From Roseovarius sp. (GTDB lineage Bacteria > Pseudomonadota > Alphaproteobacteria > Rhodobacterales > Rhodobacteraceae): a stretch of 64,000 bases of DNA. Shown here in pieces: positions 53,078 to 61,563 of the stretch. A program made the position numbers and the translations under genes. Under the pieces are notes generated by a model. The model was not told the origin of the DNA and did not search any database. It was given only the letters and a program-made list of their open reading frames with translations. The first letter of the stretch is position 1; the number at the start of each line of letters is the position of its first letter. The stretch is taken from assembly GCA_029212365.1 (NCBI GenBank), contig JARGOC010000006.1, positions 121,913 to 185,912 on the forward strand, in the 5' to 3' direction.

Positions 53078-54346
53078 ATGACCACACTCACCGACCCTCC
53101 TACGGAGTCGTTCCGGCTATCCATGCTGATCTACGATACGCGGTATCGGTCGATCACCTTTCAGATCATCGCACTTATCGGGTTTTTGACCTTGATCGGT
53201 TGGCTGGTGAACAACACCGCTCAGAACCTTTCGGATCTTGGCAAAGAGCCTTCTTTTCGGTTCATGACTGAACCAGCGGGCTATGACATCAACCAGCGCC
53301 TGATTGATTACACCTCTCAGAGCACCCATTTGCGGGCGGCTTTTGTTGGTCTGTTGAACACGCTTCTTGTGGCGGTCATGGGCTGTGCCCTTGCCACCAT
53401 AATCGGGGTTGTAGTGGGCGTGCTGCGCCTGTCGAAGAACTGGATCGTGGCCAAGATCATGACGATCTATGTGGAAATGTTCCGCAACGTGCCGGTGCTT
53501 TTGTGGATCGTTCTGGCGATGGCCATAATGATCGAAACGCTGCCCTCACCAAGAGAATTCAAAGGCGATGAACCCACTGCATCCATGATCCTTGGGGATA
53601 CGGTGGCCATCACCAACCGTGGCATCTATACGCCCGAGCCGCTGTTCTCGCGCAGCCTTGGGGATGTGCATCTGTTTGGTCAGTCATCGCTGAACTTCAA
53701 CATCAGTATTGATCTTCTGGTTTTGCTGGCGGTCCTTATTGGTGGGATTTACGTATCGCGCCAGATCAAACATCGGGCCGACAAAATCCAAGAGACGACG
53801 GGTGAGCGCCCGACAACCTGGTATTTGCGCCTTGGTGTGGTGGCTGTGCCAATCATCATCGTGCTGGTCGCGCTGGGCTTCCATCTGGGCTACCCGGAAC
53901 TGAAGGGATTTAACTTCAAGGGTGGCACCCATATGCGCAACTCTCTGATTGCGCTTTGGCTGGCTTTGTCGCTCTACACGGCTTCGTTTATCGCCGAGGT
54001 CGTGCGTGGTGGTATCCTTGCCATCAGCCATGGTCAGACCGAAGCAGCAGGTGCTTTGGGCCTGCGTCCGGGCAAGATCATGAACCTTGTGGTGCTGCCA
54101 CAGGCGCTGCGGATCATCATTCCGCCGCTGATCTCACAATATCTGAACCTGACCAAGAACTCGTCTTTGGCCATTGCCGTTGGGTATATGGATATCACAG
54201 GCACTCTTGGCGGCATCACCCTGAACCAAACAGGCCGCGAGCTGGAAACTCTCCTGCTCTTGATGCTGACCTATCTTATCATCTCGCTTTCGATTTCGCT
54301 GGTCATGAACTGGTACAACGAACGCGTCAAACTGGTGGAGCGGTAA
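53078..54346 (+). CDS. bztB: Amino-acid ABC transporter permease BztB
   Basis: A 422-residue inner-membrane permease of the HAAT family. Two parts are seen: an N-terminal half with a first membrane segment (TFQIIALIGFLTLIGWLV) and a permease block (MGCALATIIGVVVGVLRLSKN), and a C-terminal block with the ATPase-contacting EAA loop (TEAAGALGLRPGKIMNLVVLPQALRIIIPPL). The long inserted periplasmic region in the middle is typical of BztB/AapQ. One base separates its stop from bztC. Confidence 0.92.
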   Translation: MTTLTDPPTESFRLSMLIYDTRYRSITFQIIALIGFLTLIGWLVNNTAQNLSDLGKEPSFRFMTEPAGYDINQRLIDYTSQSTHLRAAFVGLLNTLLVAVMGCALATIIGVVVGVLRLSKNWIVAKIMTIYVEMFRNVPVLLWIVLAMAIMIETLPSPREFKGDEPTASMILGDTVAITNRGIYTPEPLFSRSLGDVHLFGQSSLNFNISIDLLVLLAVLIGGIYVSRQIKHRADKIQETTGERPTTWYLRLGVVAVPIIIVLVALGFHLGYPELKGFNFKGGTHMRNSLIALWLALSLYTASFIAEVVRGGILAISHGQTEAAGALGLRPGKIMNLVVLPQALRIIIPPLISQYLNLTKNSSLAIAVGYMDITGTLGGITLNQTGRELETLLLLMLTYLIISLSISLVMNWYNERVKLVER

Positions 54347-54347
54347 A

Positions 54348-55652
54348 ATGGCAGATGTCTCTTTTGTACGAACTGAAATGCTGCCTGAAAGGGCGCCACC
54401 GGCAACAGCCGTTGGTATCATTGGTTGGATGCGCGCAAACCTTTTCTCAAGTGCGCTCAACTCTATCCTGACACTGATTGCACTGGCGTTTGTGCTGTTG
54501 GTGCTGGGAAGTCTTGTGCCCTGGCTGCTGTCTCCAACATGGAACGCTGTGTCCTTGACCGAGTGTCGCAGCATCCTGCATGACCTGGGCCGTGAAGGCC
54601 ATTTGGGCGGTGCATGTTGGGGGGTTATCCGGGATCGCTGGGTTCAGCTGATGTTCGGCTTTTATCCCTCATCGGAATATTGGCGCCCTGTCGTGACCTT
54701 CTTTATGTTGGCACTGGCGCTGGCGCCGATCCTATTCGCTGAGCACACACCCAAAAAGCTGATCTGGTTCACAGCGATCTTTCCGTTCCTTATGCCTTGG
54801 TTGCTGTGGGGCGGAACCGTCTGGTCACCGCTGGGTGCTTTGGTGGGCTTTATCATCGCATACTTTGTCTACAAAGCGGTTGCAGCCGCGATGAGCGAAG
54901 CACTGGCGATGATTGCCGGTTTGGTGGCCGCCATCATCTGGTGGATGCTGCTGATGGGGCCAATCGCGGGCGCATTGTCTTCGATCATGCCTTTTGGCTT
55001 CGAACCCGTGCAAAGCCGGAACTTCGGTGGCTTCTTGTTGTCGATCACCATCGGTGTGGTGGCCATCGGGTTCTCTTTGCCCATCGGTATCGTGTTGGCG
55101 CTCGGGCGTCAGTCGGACCTGCCACTGGTCAAATACATCTGCGTGGGCTTTATCGAGTTCATCCGTGGTGTGCCCCTGATCACCTTGCTGTTCGTCGCCT
55201 CGACGTTGCTCAATATCTTCCTGCCACCCGGCACGAATTTTGACATTATCCTGCGCGTGATCATCATGGCGACCCTGTTCTCGTCTGCCTATATGGCCGA
55301 GACCATCAGGGGGGGCCTCGCGGCGTTGCCCACGGGTCAATATGAGGGCGCAGACAGCCTGGGCCTGAACTACTGGCAGTCACAGCGTCTGATCATCATG
55401 CCTCAGGCATTGAAAATCTCGATCCCCGGCATTGTCGGAAACTTCATCGGGCTTTTCAAGGATACCACGCTGGTGTCGATCATCGGTCTTTTGGATCCGA
55501 TTGGTCTCAGCACGGCCATCCGCGCCGACACGGCATGGAACGGCGTCGTGTGGGAGCTGTATGGCTTCATCGCCTTCATGTTCTTCGTCTTCTGCTTCAG
55601 CATGTCGCGCTATTCGATGTACCTCGAGCGCAAGCTGAAAACGGGCCACTGA
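54348..55652 (+). CDS. bztC: Amino-acid ABC transporter permease BztC
   Basis: A 434-residue permease partner of BztB. The N-terminal half has several extra membrane segments; the C-terminal half carries the permease core with the EAA loop (GQYEGADSLGLNYWQSQRLIIMPQALKISIPGIV). Length is as for BztC of Rhodobacter capsulatus as I recall it. Starts one base after bztB with GGTGGAGCGG as ribosome binding site inside the bztB end, so the two permeases are made together. Confidence 0.92.
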   Translation: MADVSFVRTEMLPERAPPATAVGIIGWMRANLFSSALNSILTLIALAFVLLVLGSLVPWLLSPTWNAVSLTECRSILHDLGREGHLGGACWGVIRDRWVQLMFGFYPSSEYWRPVVTFFMLALALAPILFAEHTPKKLIWFTAIFPFLMPWLLWGGTVWSPLGALVGFIIAYFVYKAVAAAMSEALAMIAGLVAAIIWWMLLMGPIAGALSSIMPFGFEPVQSRNFGGFLLSITIGVVAIGFSLPIGIVLALGRQSDLPLVKYICVGFIEFIRGVPLITLLFVASTLLNIFLPPGTNFDIILRVIIMATLFSSAYMAETIRGGLAALPTGQYEGADSLGLNYWQSQRLIIMPQALKISIPGIVGNFIGLFKDTTLVSIIGLLDPIGLSTAIRADTAWNGVVWELYGFIAFMFFVFCFSMSRYSMYLERKLKTGH

Positions 55653-55730
55653 TTGAGCGTTTTGCGCCGGTGCACCCCCTCGCGGGCCCGGCGCGAACCC
55701 TACGCAACATAATACGAAAGGGTCACACAT

Positions 55731-56522
55731 ATGGCTGATCTTGCTACAAACCGCGAAATCGACCGCTCCAAAATGGCGGTAAGCGACCAGGTCGCGATTG
55801 AAATCAACAACATGAACAAATGGTACGGGTCTTTCCACGTCCTGAAGGATATTGATCTGACCGTCTATCAGGGCGAGAGGATCGTTATCGCCGGCCCGTC
55901 TGGGTCGGGGAAATCCACGCTGATCCGCTGTATCAATGCGCTGGAGGAACACCAACAAGGCTCCATCACGGTGGATGGTACGGTGTTGTCGAATGACCTC
56001 AAGAACATCGATAAAATCCGCTCTGAGGTTGGCATGTGCTTTCAGCACTTCAATCTGTTTCCGCATCTGACCATTCTGGAAAACTGCACTCTGGCGCCTA
56101 TCTGGGTGCGCAAAACACCGCGCAAAGAGGCCGAAGCAACGGCGATGCATTTCCTTGAAAAGGTAAAAATCCCCGAGCAGGCCGACAAGTTCCCCGGTCA
56201 GCTATCGGGTGGTCAACAGCAGCGTGTGGCGATTGCCCGTTCGCTGTGTATGAAGCCACGCATCATGCTGTTTGATGAACCAACTTCGGCGCTTGACCCT
56301 GAGATGATCAAAGAGGTGCTCGACACCATGATCGAGCTGGCCGAAGAAGGCATGACCATGCTGTGTGTGACCCACGAGATGGGCTTCGCCCGTCAGGTTG
56401 CCAACCGCGTGATCTTTATGGACCAAGGCCAGATTGTTGAGCAGAACGAACCCGAAGAGTTCTTCAACAACCCACAATCTGACCGCACCAAGCTGTTCCT
56501 CAGCCAAATCCTGGGTCACTAG
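55731..56522 (+). CDS. bztD: Amino-acid ABC transporter ATPase BztD
   Basis: A 263-residue ATPase of polar amino-acid importers. Walker [11 protein letters not shown]-loop region [14 protein letters not shown], signature [13 protein letters not shown], Walker [13 protein letters not shown] and the H-loop [10 protein letters not shown] are intact. A short N-terminal extension ([18 protein letters not shown]) precedes the fold, as in BztD. ATG at 55731 with GAAAGG upstream. The operon ends at a strong terminator at 56551. Confidence 0.94.
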   Translation: MADLATNREIDRSKMAVSDQVAIEINNMNKWYGSFHVLKDIDLTVYQGERIVIAGPSGSGKSTLIRCINALEEHQQGSITVDGTVLSNDLKNIDKIRSEVGMCFQHFNLFPHLTILENCTLAPIWVRKTPRKEAEATAMHFLEKVKIPEQADKFPGQLSGGQQQRVAIARSLCMKPRIMLFDEPTSALDPEMIKEVLDTMIELAEEGMTMLCVTHEMGFARQVANRVIFMDQGQIVEQNEPEEFFNNPQSDRTKLFLSQILGH

Positions 56523-56550
56523 GCCGTACAAAATATCCTACGGGTATTCA

Positions 56551-56580
56551 AAGCCCCGCCGTATAGTGGCGGGGCTTTTT
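56551..56580 (+). terminator. Intrinsic terminator of the bzt operon
   Basis: AAGCCCCGCC (56551-56560) and GGCGGGGCTT (56568-56577) form a perfect 10-bp stem with a 7-base loop, running into TTTTT. It lies between convergent bztD and the GNAT gene and could serve both directions. Confidence 0.92.
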
Positions 56581-56585
56581 ATTTT

Positions 56586-57014
56586 CTAGGTGGCTGGCAG
56601 GCGAAGCCTTAAAACACGCTGGCCAGATTGTTCATCCAACCTCTCTTCGCCTTCCTGAAAGCCATACCGCTGGTAAAACTTCCGTCCAATCATGTTCAGG
56701 CTAAACACGTCCAATTCCAATGCGCCAACCTGCGTTACAGCGAGGTCCATCATTGCCCGACCATAGCCCTTGCCATGATGTGCGGGGAGTACGAATAGCC
56801 CACCAACTTCATTTCCGATCAACGCAACAAAGCCCACCGGCCCGTTCGGGCCTTCGGTGATCCATGTGTCCGCCATGTCCAAAAAGACGTCTGCGATCAT
56901 GGCTTCGGCCATATCAGTGAAATCCGCAGTTAGGAACGGATGTGCCAAGGCGCTTGTCTCGCGCCAGATAGATAGGACGGCTGGTTTGTCGCCCATTACA
57001 TAGGGTCTGATCAT
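56586..57014 (-). CDS. GNAT family N-acetyltransferase
   Basis: A 142-residue acetyltransferase. VGFVALIGNEVGGLFVLPAHHGKGYGRAMMD holds the acetyl-CoA pyrophosphate-binding loop (residues about 84-92, HGKGYGRAM) and LELDVFSLNMIGRKFYQRYGF is the C-terminal motif. Similar to PhnO/YjaB-like small-molecule or aminoglycoside acetyltransferases, but the acceptor is unknown. The ATG at 57014 with AAGGA upstream is used; a TTG six codons earlier is less likely. Single gene. Confidence 0.85.
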   Translation of the reverse strand: MIRPYVMGDKPAVLSIWRETSALAHPFLTADFTDMAEAMIADVFLDMADTWITEGPNGPVGFVALIGNEVGGLFVLPAHHGKGYGRAMMDLAVTQVGALELDVFSLNMIGRKFYQRYGFQEGEERLDEQSGQRVLRLRLPAT

Positions 57015-57254
57015 TGTCAGAGTATCCTTCAAGTATATTGAATTTTGAGATGGGCATATCTTCCGACGCCATTGCCCAAGGGGGCTGGCTGCGCGGTCTT
57101 CAGATATGCGGTTGAGCCCAGGAAGGCTCGTTATGCGCGGGGCATAAAATCTCCAGATCAGATTGAAATTGGATACACATTACACGCAGATTGTTCAACC
57201 GACCCAGCTGTGTTGGCCCTGAGAAGAGGGTCATCTTATACGCAGTGTAAGGAG

Positions 57255-57749
57255 TTAACCGGTCAATTCGCGTGGGATGACAAATCCCTTGGCTGTGCCA
57301 GTACCCGGCGATAGGTCTGCCCAGCTGTCGATCTCAAAATCAGCCACCAAAGTGGCGCATGTAGGATAGTCAAAAAATCTCGCGTGCTCGGGGGGATGTG
57401 CCAGTAAGCTTTCGGCAAATTCAGCGATGCCGGGGTTGTGTCCAAGCATCAGCACACAAGCGCCCTTCGCCCCTTTCAGGGTGGTTAGCATCTGATGTGC
57501 CCCGGCAAGATACAGCTCATTCAAAAACGTGGCATCACAGGTGATCCCTAATCGCGCAAAGGTCTCTCTTGTGCGTGTAGCCGAGGAAATAAGCCCCTGA
57601 TCAGGCGTCATTTTCTTGGCTTTCAACCAGCTTCCCACCGCTTGAGCAGATACACGTCCCCGGCCATTTATCTGCCGGTCGTGATCACCCAGCAACGGGT
57701 CATCCCAATCAGATTTGGCATGGCGCATCAGGATCAATCGTTTCGTCAT
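57255..57749 (-). CDS. SixA-like phosphohistidine phosphatase
   Basis: A 164-residue histidine phosphatase superfamily protein. The RHAKSDW motif puts the nucleophile at H10; SSATRTRETFARLG and LMLGHNPGIAEFAESL hold the other phosphate-binding arginine and histidine. Short length and the RHAKS motif fit SixA-type proteins, which dephosphorylate phosphohistidine domains. The ATG at 57749 overlaps the stop of the upstream Fe-S gene (ATGA) and has a GGAGG site. Last gene of a three-gene coupled operon. Confidence 0.82.
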   Translation of the reverse strand: MTKRLILMRHAKSDWDDPLLGDHDRQINGRGRVSAQAVGSWLKAKKMTPDQGLISSATRTRETFARLGITCDATFLNELYLAGAHQMLTTLKGAKGACVLMLGHNPGIAEFAESLLAHPPEHARFFDYPTCATLVADFEIDSWADLSPGTGTAKGFVIPRELTG

Positions 57750-58390
57750 CGAAAGGCCTCCATATGAAAGGCGGATTGGGGCTCGATCCGGCCATAGGCT
57801 TGGCTGATTGGGCATGCACGACGTGCCGCGCAACCTTTTGACAAGCAGGTGTTTTCTGGTGTGTCGAGGTCGGCTTTGCACGCCGCCACATCATAGCCGC
57901 CATCTGCAAAGGCATCCACCGGGCAAGCCGTTTTGCAGGGCTGTTTTTCACAGCTAAGGCAAGGGCTTGGCGCGGTTTCGGGCAGGTCCATCTGTGTGGC
58001 AAATCCCAGCGCCCCGCGATATGACACCATCATTCCTGCGTGGTCGTGCACCAGCAAACCCACCGGTGACAGATGCGCCCTGCCGCTGGATTGGGCCCAG
58101 CGGATAAAGGGCTGAAACGGCGGGCCTCCGAATGGAAAGTATGGGTTTGCATTCAGGGTGTTGGCCAATGTGGAGATCACCCTATCCGACCATCTGTCTA
58201 ATGGGTCTGGCTGTTCATCAGTGTATTCGGTTGAGGTTGTAAAATGATCCCAGAACCCCGGCTCAAATGGGCCGAGAAGAACCAGAGTCTTCACCACGTC
58301 AGACAGGCCATCTGTAGGCTTTGGATGTAAGGCACCCACAACGGTTAACCAGCTTTGGTTTGCAGCGGCCTCAACATGCTCCAGCTTCAT
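57746..58390 (-). CDS. 4Fe-4S ferredoxin-type protein
   Basis: A 214-residue protein with a C-terminal iron-sulfur region. C-x2-C-x4-C-x3-C (CLSCEKQPCKTACP, near residue 145) is a clear [4Fe-4S] site, and CKADLDTPENTCLSKGCAARRACP supplies further cysteines, perhaps for a second cluster. The first 130 residues have no recognised domain, although the layout resembles the epoxyqueuosine-reductase-like ferredoxin proteins without the cobalamin part. The ATG at 58390 overlaps the upstream stop (ATGA); a GTG ten codons earlier is possible. Between the desaturase-like and SixA-like genes. Confidence 0.8.
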   Translation of the reverse strand: MKLEHVEAAANQSWLTVVGALHPKPTDGLSDVVKTLVLLGPFEPGFWDHFTTSTEYTDEQPDPLDRWSDRVISTLANTLNANPYFPFGGPPFQPFIRWAQSSGRAHLSPVGLLVHDHAGMMVSYRGALGFATQMDLPETAPSPCLSCEKQPCKTACPVDAFADGGYDVAACKADLDTPENTCLSKGCAARRACPISQAYGRIEPQSAFHMEAFR

Positions 58391-59181
58391 TTGCGTTTGA
58401 ACGGTAATGTCAGTGCCCACCCCAGTTTTGACGGGCGATCATCCTGCCATTCCAGACCGATTGTCATGTTTTCATGCCCCTTTTCGGGGTGTGCGATGTA
58501 AGTGCCAAACAGTCGATCCCATAGTGATAAGGCAAAGCCATAATTGCTGTCATGTTCGTACCGATGCACCGAATGATGCACTCGGTGCATGTCGGGTGTC
58601 ACCAGAAATTTCCTCAAAATAGCGTCCACCTTCAAAGGGATACGGATATTTGCATGATTAAACATCGCAGTTCCGTTCAGCATGATCTCAAACAGGATGA
58701 TCCCCAGCGCGGGCGGGCCGAGCAGGTAAACCAATCCGATTTTCAGCAGCATCGACAGGGCAATTTCAACCGGATGAAACCGAATGGCCGTTGTCACATC
58801 GATATCGCGGTCCGCATGATGGACGCGGTGGATACGCCACAAAATCGGTATTTTATGGGTGATCAGATGCTGTGCCCAGATGGCAAAATCAAAGATCAGA
58901 ATGCTAAACGGAACAGTGATCCACAGCGGCAAGGTGATCATATTCATCAGGCCCCAGCCGTTTTGCGCGGCGTCTACTGCAGCGCCAACAGCCAGCAGCG
59001 GGATCACAAGTGCCAGCAATCGCAGGGTCAGTGCGTCCAAAATGATGATGGCCCAATTGGTAAACCAACGGGTCTGGCGGGGTTGGGTGCGCACACGGCG
59101 CGGCGCGCAGGCCTCAACCACGGCAAAGAGGCCAAAGAGGCCAACAAAAACGCTGAGGCGGATGAGGGTTTCGTGTTCCAT
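58387..59181 (-). CDS. Sterol desaturase / fatty acid hydroxylase family membrane protein
   Basis: A 264-residue integral membrane di-iron enzyme. Three histidine clusters are present: HLITHK (after the third segment), HRVHHADRD, and MHRVHHSVHRYEHD towards the C-terminus. Four hydrophobic stretches surround them. The family hydroxylates or desaturates lipids or sterols, or cleaves ether lipids; the exact reaction is not given by sequence. The start at 59181 (MEHETLIRL) fits better than one 16 codons upstream. It leads the coupled operon with the Fe-S and SixA-like proteins; the Fe-S protein could supply electrons. Confidence 0.85.
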   Translation of the reverse strand: MEHETLIRLSVFVGLFGLFAVVEACAPRRVRTQPRQTRWFTNWAIIILDALTLRLLALVIPLLAVGAAVDAAQNGWGLMNMITLPLWITVPFSILIFDFAIWAQHLITHKIPILWRIHRVHHADRDIDVTTAIRFHPVEIALSMLLKIGLVYLLGPPALGIILFEIMLNGTAMFNHANIRIPLKVDAILRKFLVTPDMHRVHHSVHRYEHDSNYGFALSLWDRLFGTYIAHPEKGHENMTIGLEWQDDRPSKLGWALTLPFKRK

Positions 59182-59248
59182 AAGAGCGAACCTAATCCAA
59201 ATGCGCCGCCACGCAATCCCCCCGCGCAATCCCCCTGAACGAATGTGA

Positions 59249-60109
59249 TCAGGCGCGGATAATTGATCCTGCCCCGTGATCCGTGAACAGCTCTAGCAGG
59301 CAGGCATTGGGAGCGCGCCCATCAAGGATGACAGCCGCCCGCACACCACCTTGAATGGCGGTCAGGCAGGTCTCTGTCTTTGGGATCATGCCGCCGGCGA
59401 TCGTACCATCCGCAGTCATCGCACGGATCTGATCTGCGCTAAGCTCGGTCACCACATCGCCCGCAGCATTGCGCACGCCGTCGATGTCGGTCAGCAATAA
59501 CAGCCGGTCAGCCTTCAGGGCAGCGGCGATGGCCCCGGCAGCAGTATCACCATTGATGTTATAGGTCTCGCCCGCTTTGCCTGCACCTAGGGGGGCAATC
59601 ACCGGGATTGCATCATCGCGGAACAGCGTGTGCAAAATGCCGGGGTCTACCTCAGATGGCGTGCCAACAAGGCCCAGTTCAGGATCGGTTGGCGTGCAGG
59701 TCATCAGCTTGGCGTCTTTGCCCGAGAGGCCCACCGCCTTGCCACCCTGATCGTTGATGGCTTGCACGATACGTTTGTTCACACGGCCCGACAAAACCAT
59801 TTCAACCACTTCCATCGTGGCCTCATCTGTCACCCGTTTGCCGTTCACAAATTCCGATTGGATGTCCAGCTTGTCCAGCATCTGGTTGATCATTGGCCCG
59901 CCGCCATGCACGATCACCGGGTTCACCCCAACCTGACGCAACAGCACCATGTCCCGCGCGAATGTATCCATCGCGCCATCATCACCCATGGCATGACCGC
60001 CAAATTTGATGACGACAACCGCACCATCATAGCGCTGCAGGTAGGGCAGCGCTTCAGAAAGGGTGCGGGCGGTGGCAATCCAATCGCGGTTCATGACTTG
60101 TTTCTTCAT
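59249..60109 (-). CDS. argB: Acetylglutamate kinase
   Basis: A 286-residue amino-acid kinase that phosphorylates N-acetylglutamate in arginine synthesis. [12 protein letters not shown] is the ATP-binding start, [14 protein letters not shown] the substrate loop, [29 protein letters not shown] the nucleotide-binding block and [18 protein letters not shown] the lid. The ATG at 60109 with GAGGGA upstream is preferred. Follows engB by 60 bases in the order yidC-MOSC-engB-argB, which is common in Rhodobacteraceae. Confidence 0.95.
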   Translation of the reverse strand: MKKQVMNRDWIATARTLSEALPYLQRYDGAVVVIKFGGHAMGDDGAMDTFARDMVLLRQVGVNPVIVHGGGPMINQMLDKLDIQSEFVNGKRVTDEATMEVVEMVLSGRVNKRIVQAINDQGGKAVGLSGKDAKLMTCTPTDPELGLVGTPSEVDPGILHTLFRDDAIPVIAPLGAGKAGETYNINGDTAAGAIAAALKADRLLLLTDIDGVRNAAGDVVTELSADQIRAMTADGTIAGGMIPKTETCLTAIQGGVRAAVILDGRAPNACLLELFTDHGAGSIIRA

Positions 60110-60169
60110 CTTTATTCCCTCGGCTGGGGCAAGTATTCCGAAAGCGCGCTGAGGTGCAAGGCTGACGCT

Positions 60170-60823
60170 CTATTCCAGCGTGGCGATGGTGGCGCGTAAA
60201 GTGGGGATGCCATCACCCTTTTCCGATGAGGTCAGGATCATCTCAGGAAAAGCCGCCGGATGCGTGCGCAAACGCTCGCGGGTGATGGCCAGGGTCTTGT
60301 CCAGCGTGGCGGCGTTGATTTTGTCAGCTTTGGTTAACACGACCTGAAAAGTCACCGCAGCACTGTCGAGCAGGCTCATGATCTCTTCGTCCACGGCCTT
60401 GACCCCGTGACGGGCATCAATCAACACAAAAGCGCGGCGCAGATTTTGGCGGCCAGACAGATACTGCTTTAACAGGCGTTGCCATTTTTCGACCACGTCC
60501 ACCGGCGCATTGGCATAACCATAGCCGGGCAAATCCACCAAATAGCGTTCATCACCCAGAGTGAAAAAGTTAATCTCCTGTGTGCGCCCCGGTGTATTGG
60601 AGGCCCGCGCGATCGCTTTGCGCCCGGTGATGGCGTTGATCAGGCTGGATTTACCCACGTTTGAGCGCCCGGCAAAGCAGACTTCGAGCCGATCGCCAGG
60701 GGGCAGACCAGACATGGCGACGACACCTTTGAGAAACTCGACCGGACCAGCAAACAGCTTGCGCGCGGCCTCGGCTGTTTCAGGTTCGGGCGCGTCGGCC
60801 ATGGGAAAGGGGAGGTTGTTCAT
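60170..60823 (-). CDS. engB: Ribosome-biogenesis GTPase EngB/YihA
   Basis: A 217-residue GTPase needed for assembly of the large ribosomal subunit. G1 GRSNVGKSS, G3 DLPGYG, G4 LTKADK and the G5 region ILTSSEKGDG are present. A 45-residue N-terminal extension precedes the GTPase core. The ATG at 60823 overlaps the stop of the MOSC gene (ATGA). Confidence 0.93.
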   Translation of the reverse strand: MNNLPFPMADAPEPETAEAARKLFAGPVEFLKGVVAMSGLPPGDRLEVCFAGRSNVGKSSLINAITGRKAIARASNTPGRTQEINFFTLGDERYLVDLPGYGYANAPVDVVEKWQRLLKQYLSGRQNLRRAFVLIDARHGVKAVDEEIMSLLDSAAVTFQVVLTKADKINAATLDKTLAITRERLRTHPAAFPEMILTSSEKGDGIPTLRATIATLE

Positions 60824-61563
60824 AGCAGGATTACCTCATCATTGAGTGCAATATGACCTGAGCGCGTCACCACCGCATAAATGCCAAAATCCTGATGGCC
60901 AAAATCCGCATTCAGCGTGCCAAGCGTATCCAGATCGCGCAGGCCGGTGTCGGGGTTCGCAGTGGTGGCCATGCAGCGCTCGATCGGTTCGTGCACGGTA
61001 AGCTGTGCGCCACCTATCGAAAGGGTTTTGCCAACCCAGTTGAGCTCTTCCCAGGCGTCGACCCCATCAAAATGGATGTTACAGCGCCAGCGTTCCGGTG
61101 AAACGTCGGCATCCATTCGTGCAGCCAGATCAGCGTTGGAATTGAGGTTGATCAGGCTGACGGTGGCATAGTCCGTATCCGTCATGCCGCGGTCCGGCGC
61201 GCGGTGAATGCCCACCGACTGAGCGCGGTTGGCTGGCATCAATGGGCGCACCCAATCCAGAAAAATATGGGCCTCGGTATCAGGGGCAAAGGTCAGGTCA
61301 GGCCTGTCAGGATGGCTGAGGGTGACAGTGCCCGCCTCAATATCTGAAACAGTGGTGATCGCCATCAAAGCCGGCACTTTGGAGCCGCGCGAATAGTTGG
61401 CGCAGGGTGCCCAGGCGGTGCCATCCGATTTGGTGGCCTCATGCGCAATAGCCCAGCGCCGATCCCAGGGAACGGTCTGACCTTCGGTCAGCTCAATCGT
61501 GCTTAGGGCCTCGCGTCCATGTCCTTTGATTGGATGCCGCCAGAGGGCACGGACCTGTGCCAT
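60820..61563 (-). CDS. MOSC-domain protein
   Basis: A 247-residue protein with an N-terminal beta-barrel segment (VRALWRHPIKGHGREAL) and a MOSC domain related to the C-terminal part of molybdenum-cofactor sulfurase and the amidoxime-reducing proteins. The conserved cysteine lies in PIERCMATTANPDTG. Function is probably binding or transfer of sulfur or molybdenum cofactor. Its start overlaps the yidC stop by one base (TGATG), and its stop overlaps engB, so it is translationally coupled on both sides. Confidence 0.85.
   Translation of the reverse strand: MAQVRALWRHPIKGHGREALSTIELTEGQTVPWDRRWAIAHEATKSDGTAWAPCANYSRGSKVPALMAITTVSDIEAGTVTLSHPDRPDLTFAPDTEAHIFLDWVRPLMPANRAQSVGIHRAPDRGMTDTDYATVSLINLNSNADLAARMDADVSPERWRCNIHFDGVDAWEELNWVGKTLSIGGAQLTVHEPIERCMATTANPDTGLRDLDTLGTLNADFGHQDFGIYAVVTRSGHIALNDEVILL

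Noticed and set aside
57045..57314. 89-codon plus-strand frame between the GNAT and SixA-like genes
   Set aside because: Overlaps the end of the SixA-like gene, has no ribosome binding site, and its sequence is not protein-like.
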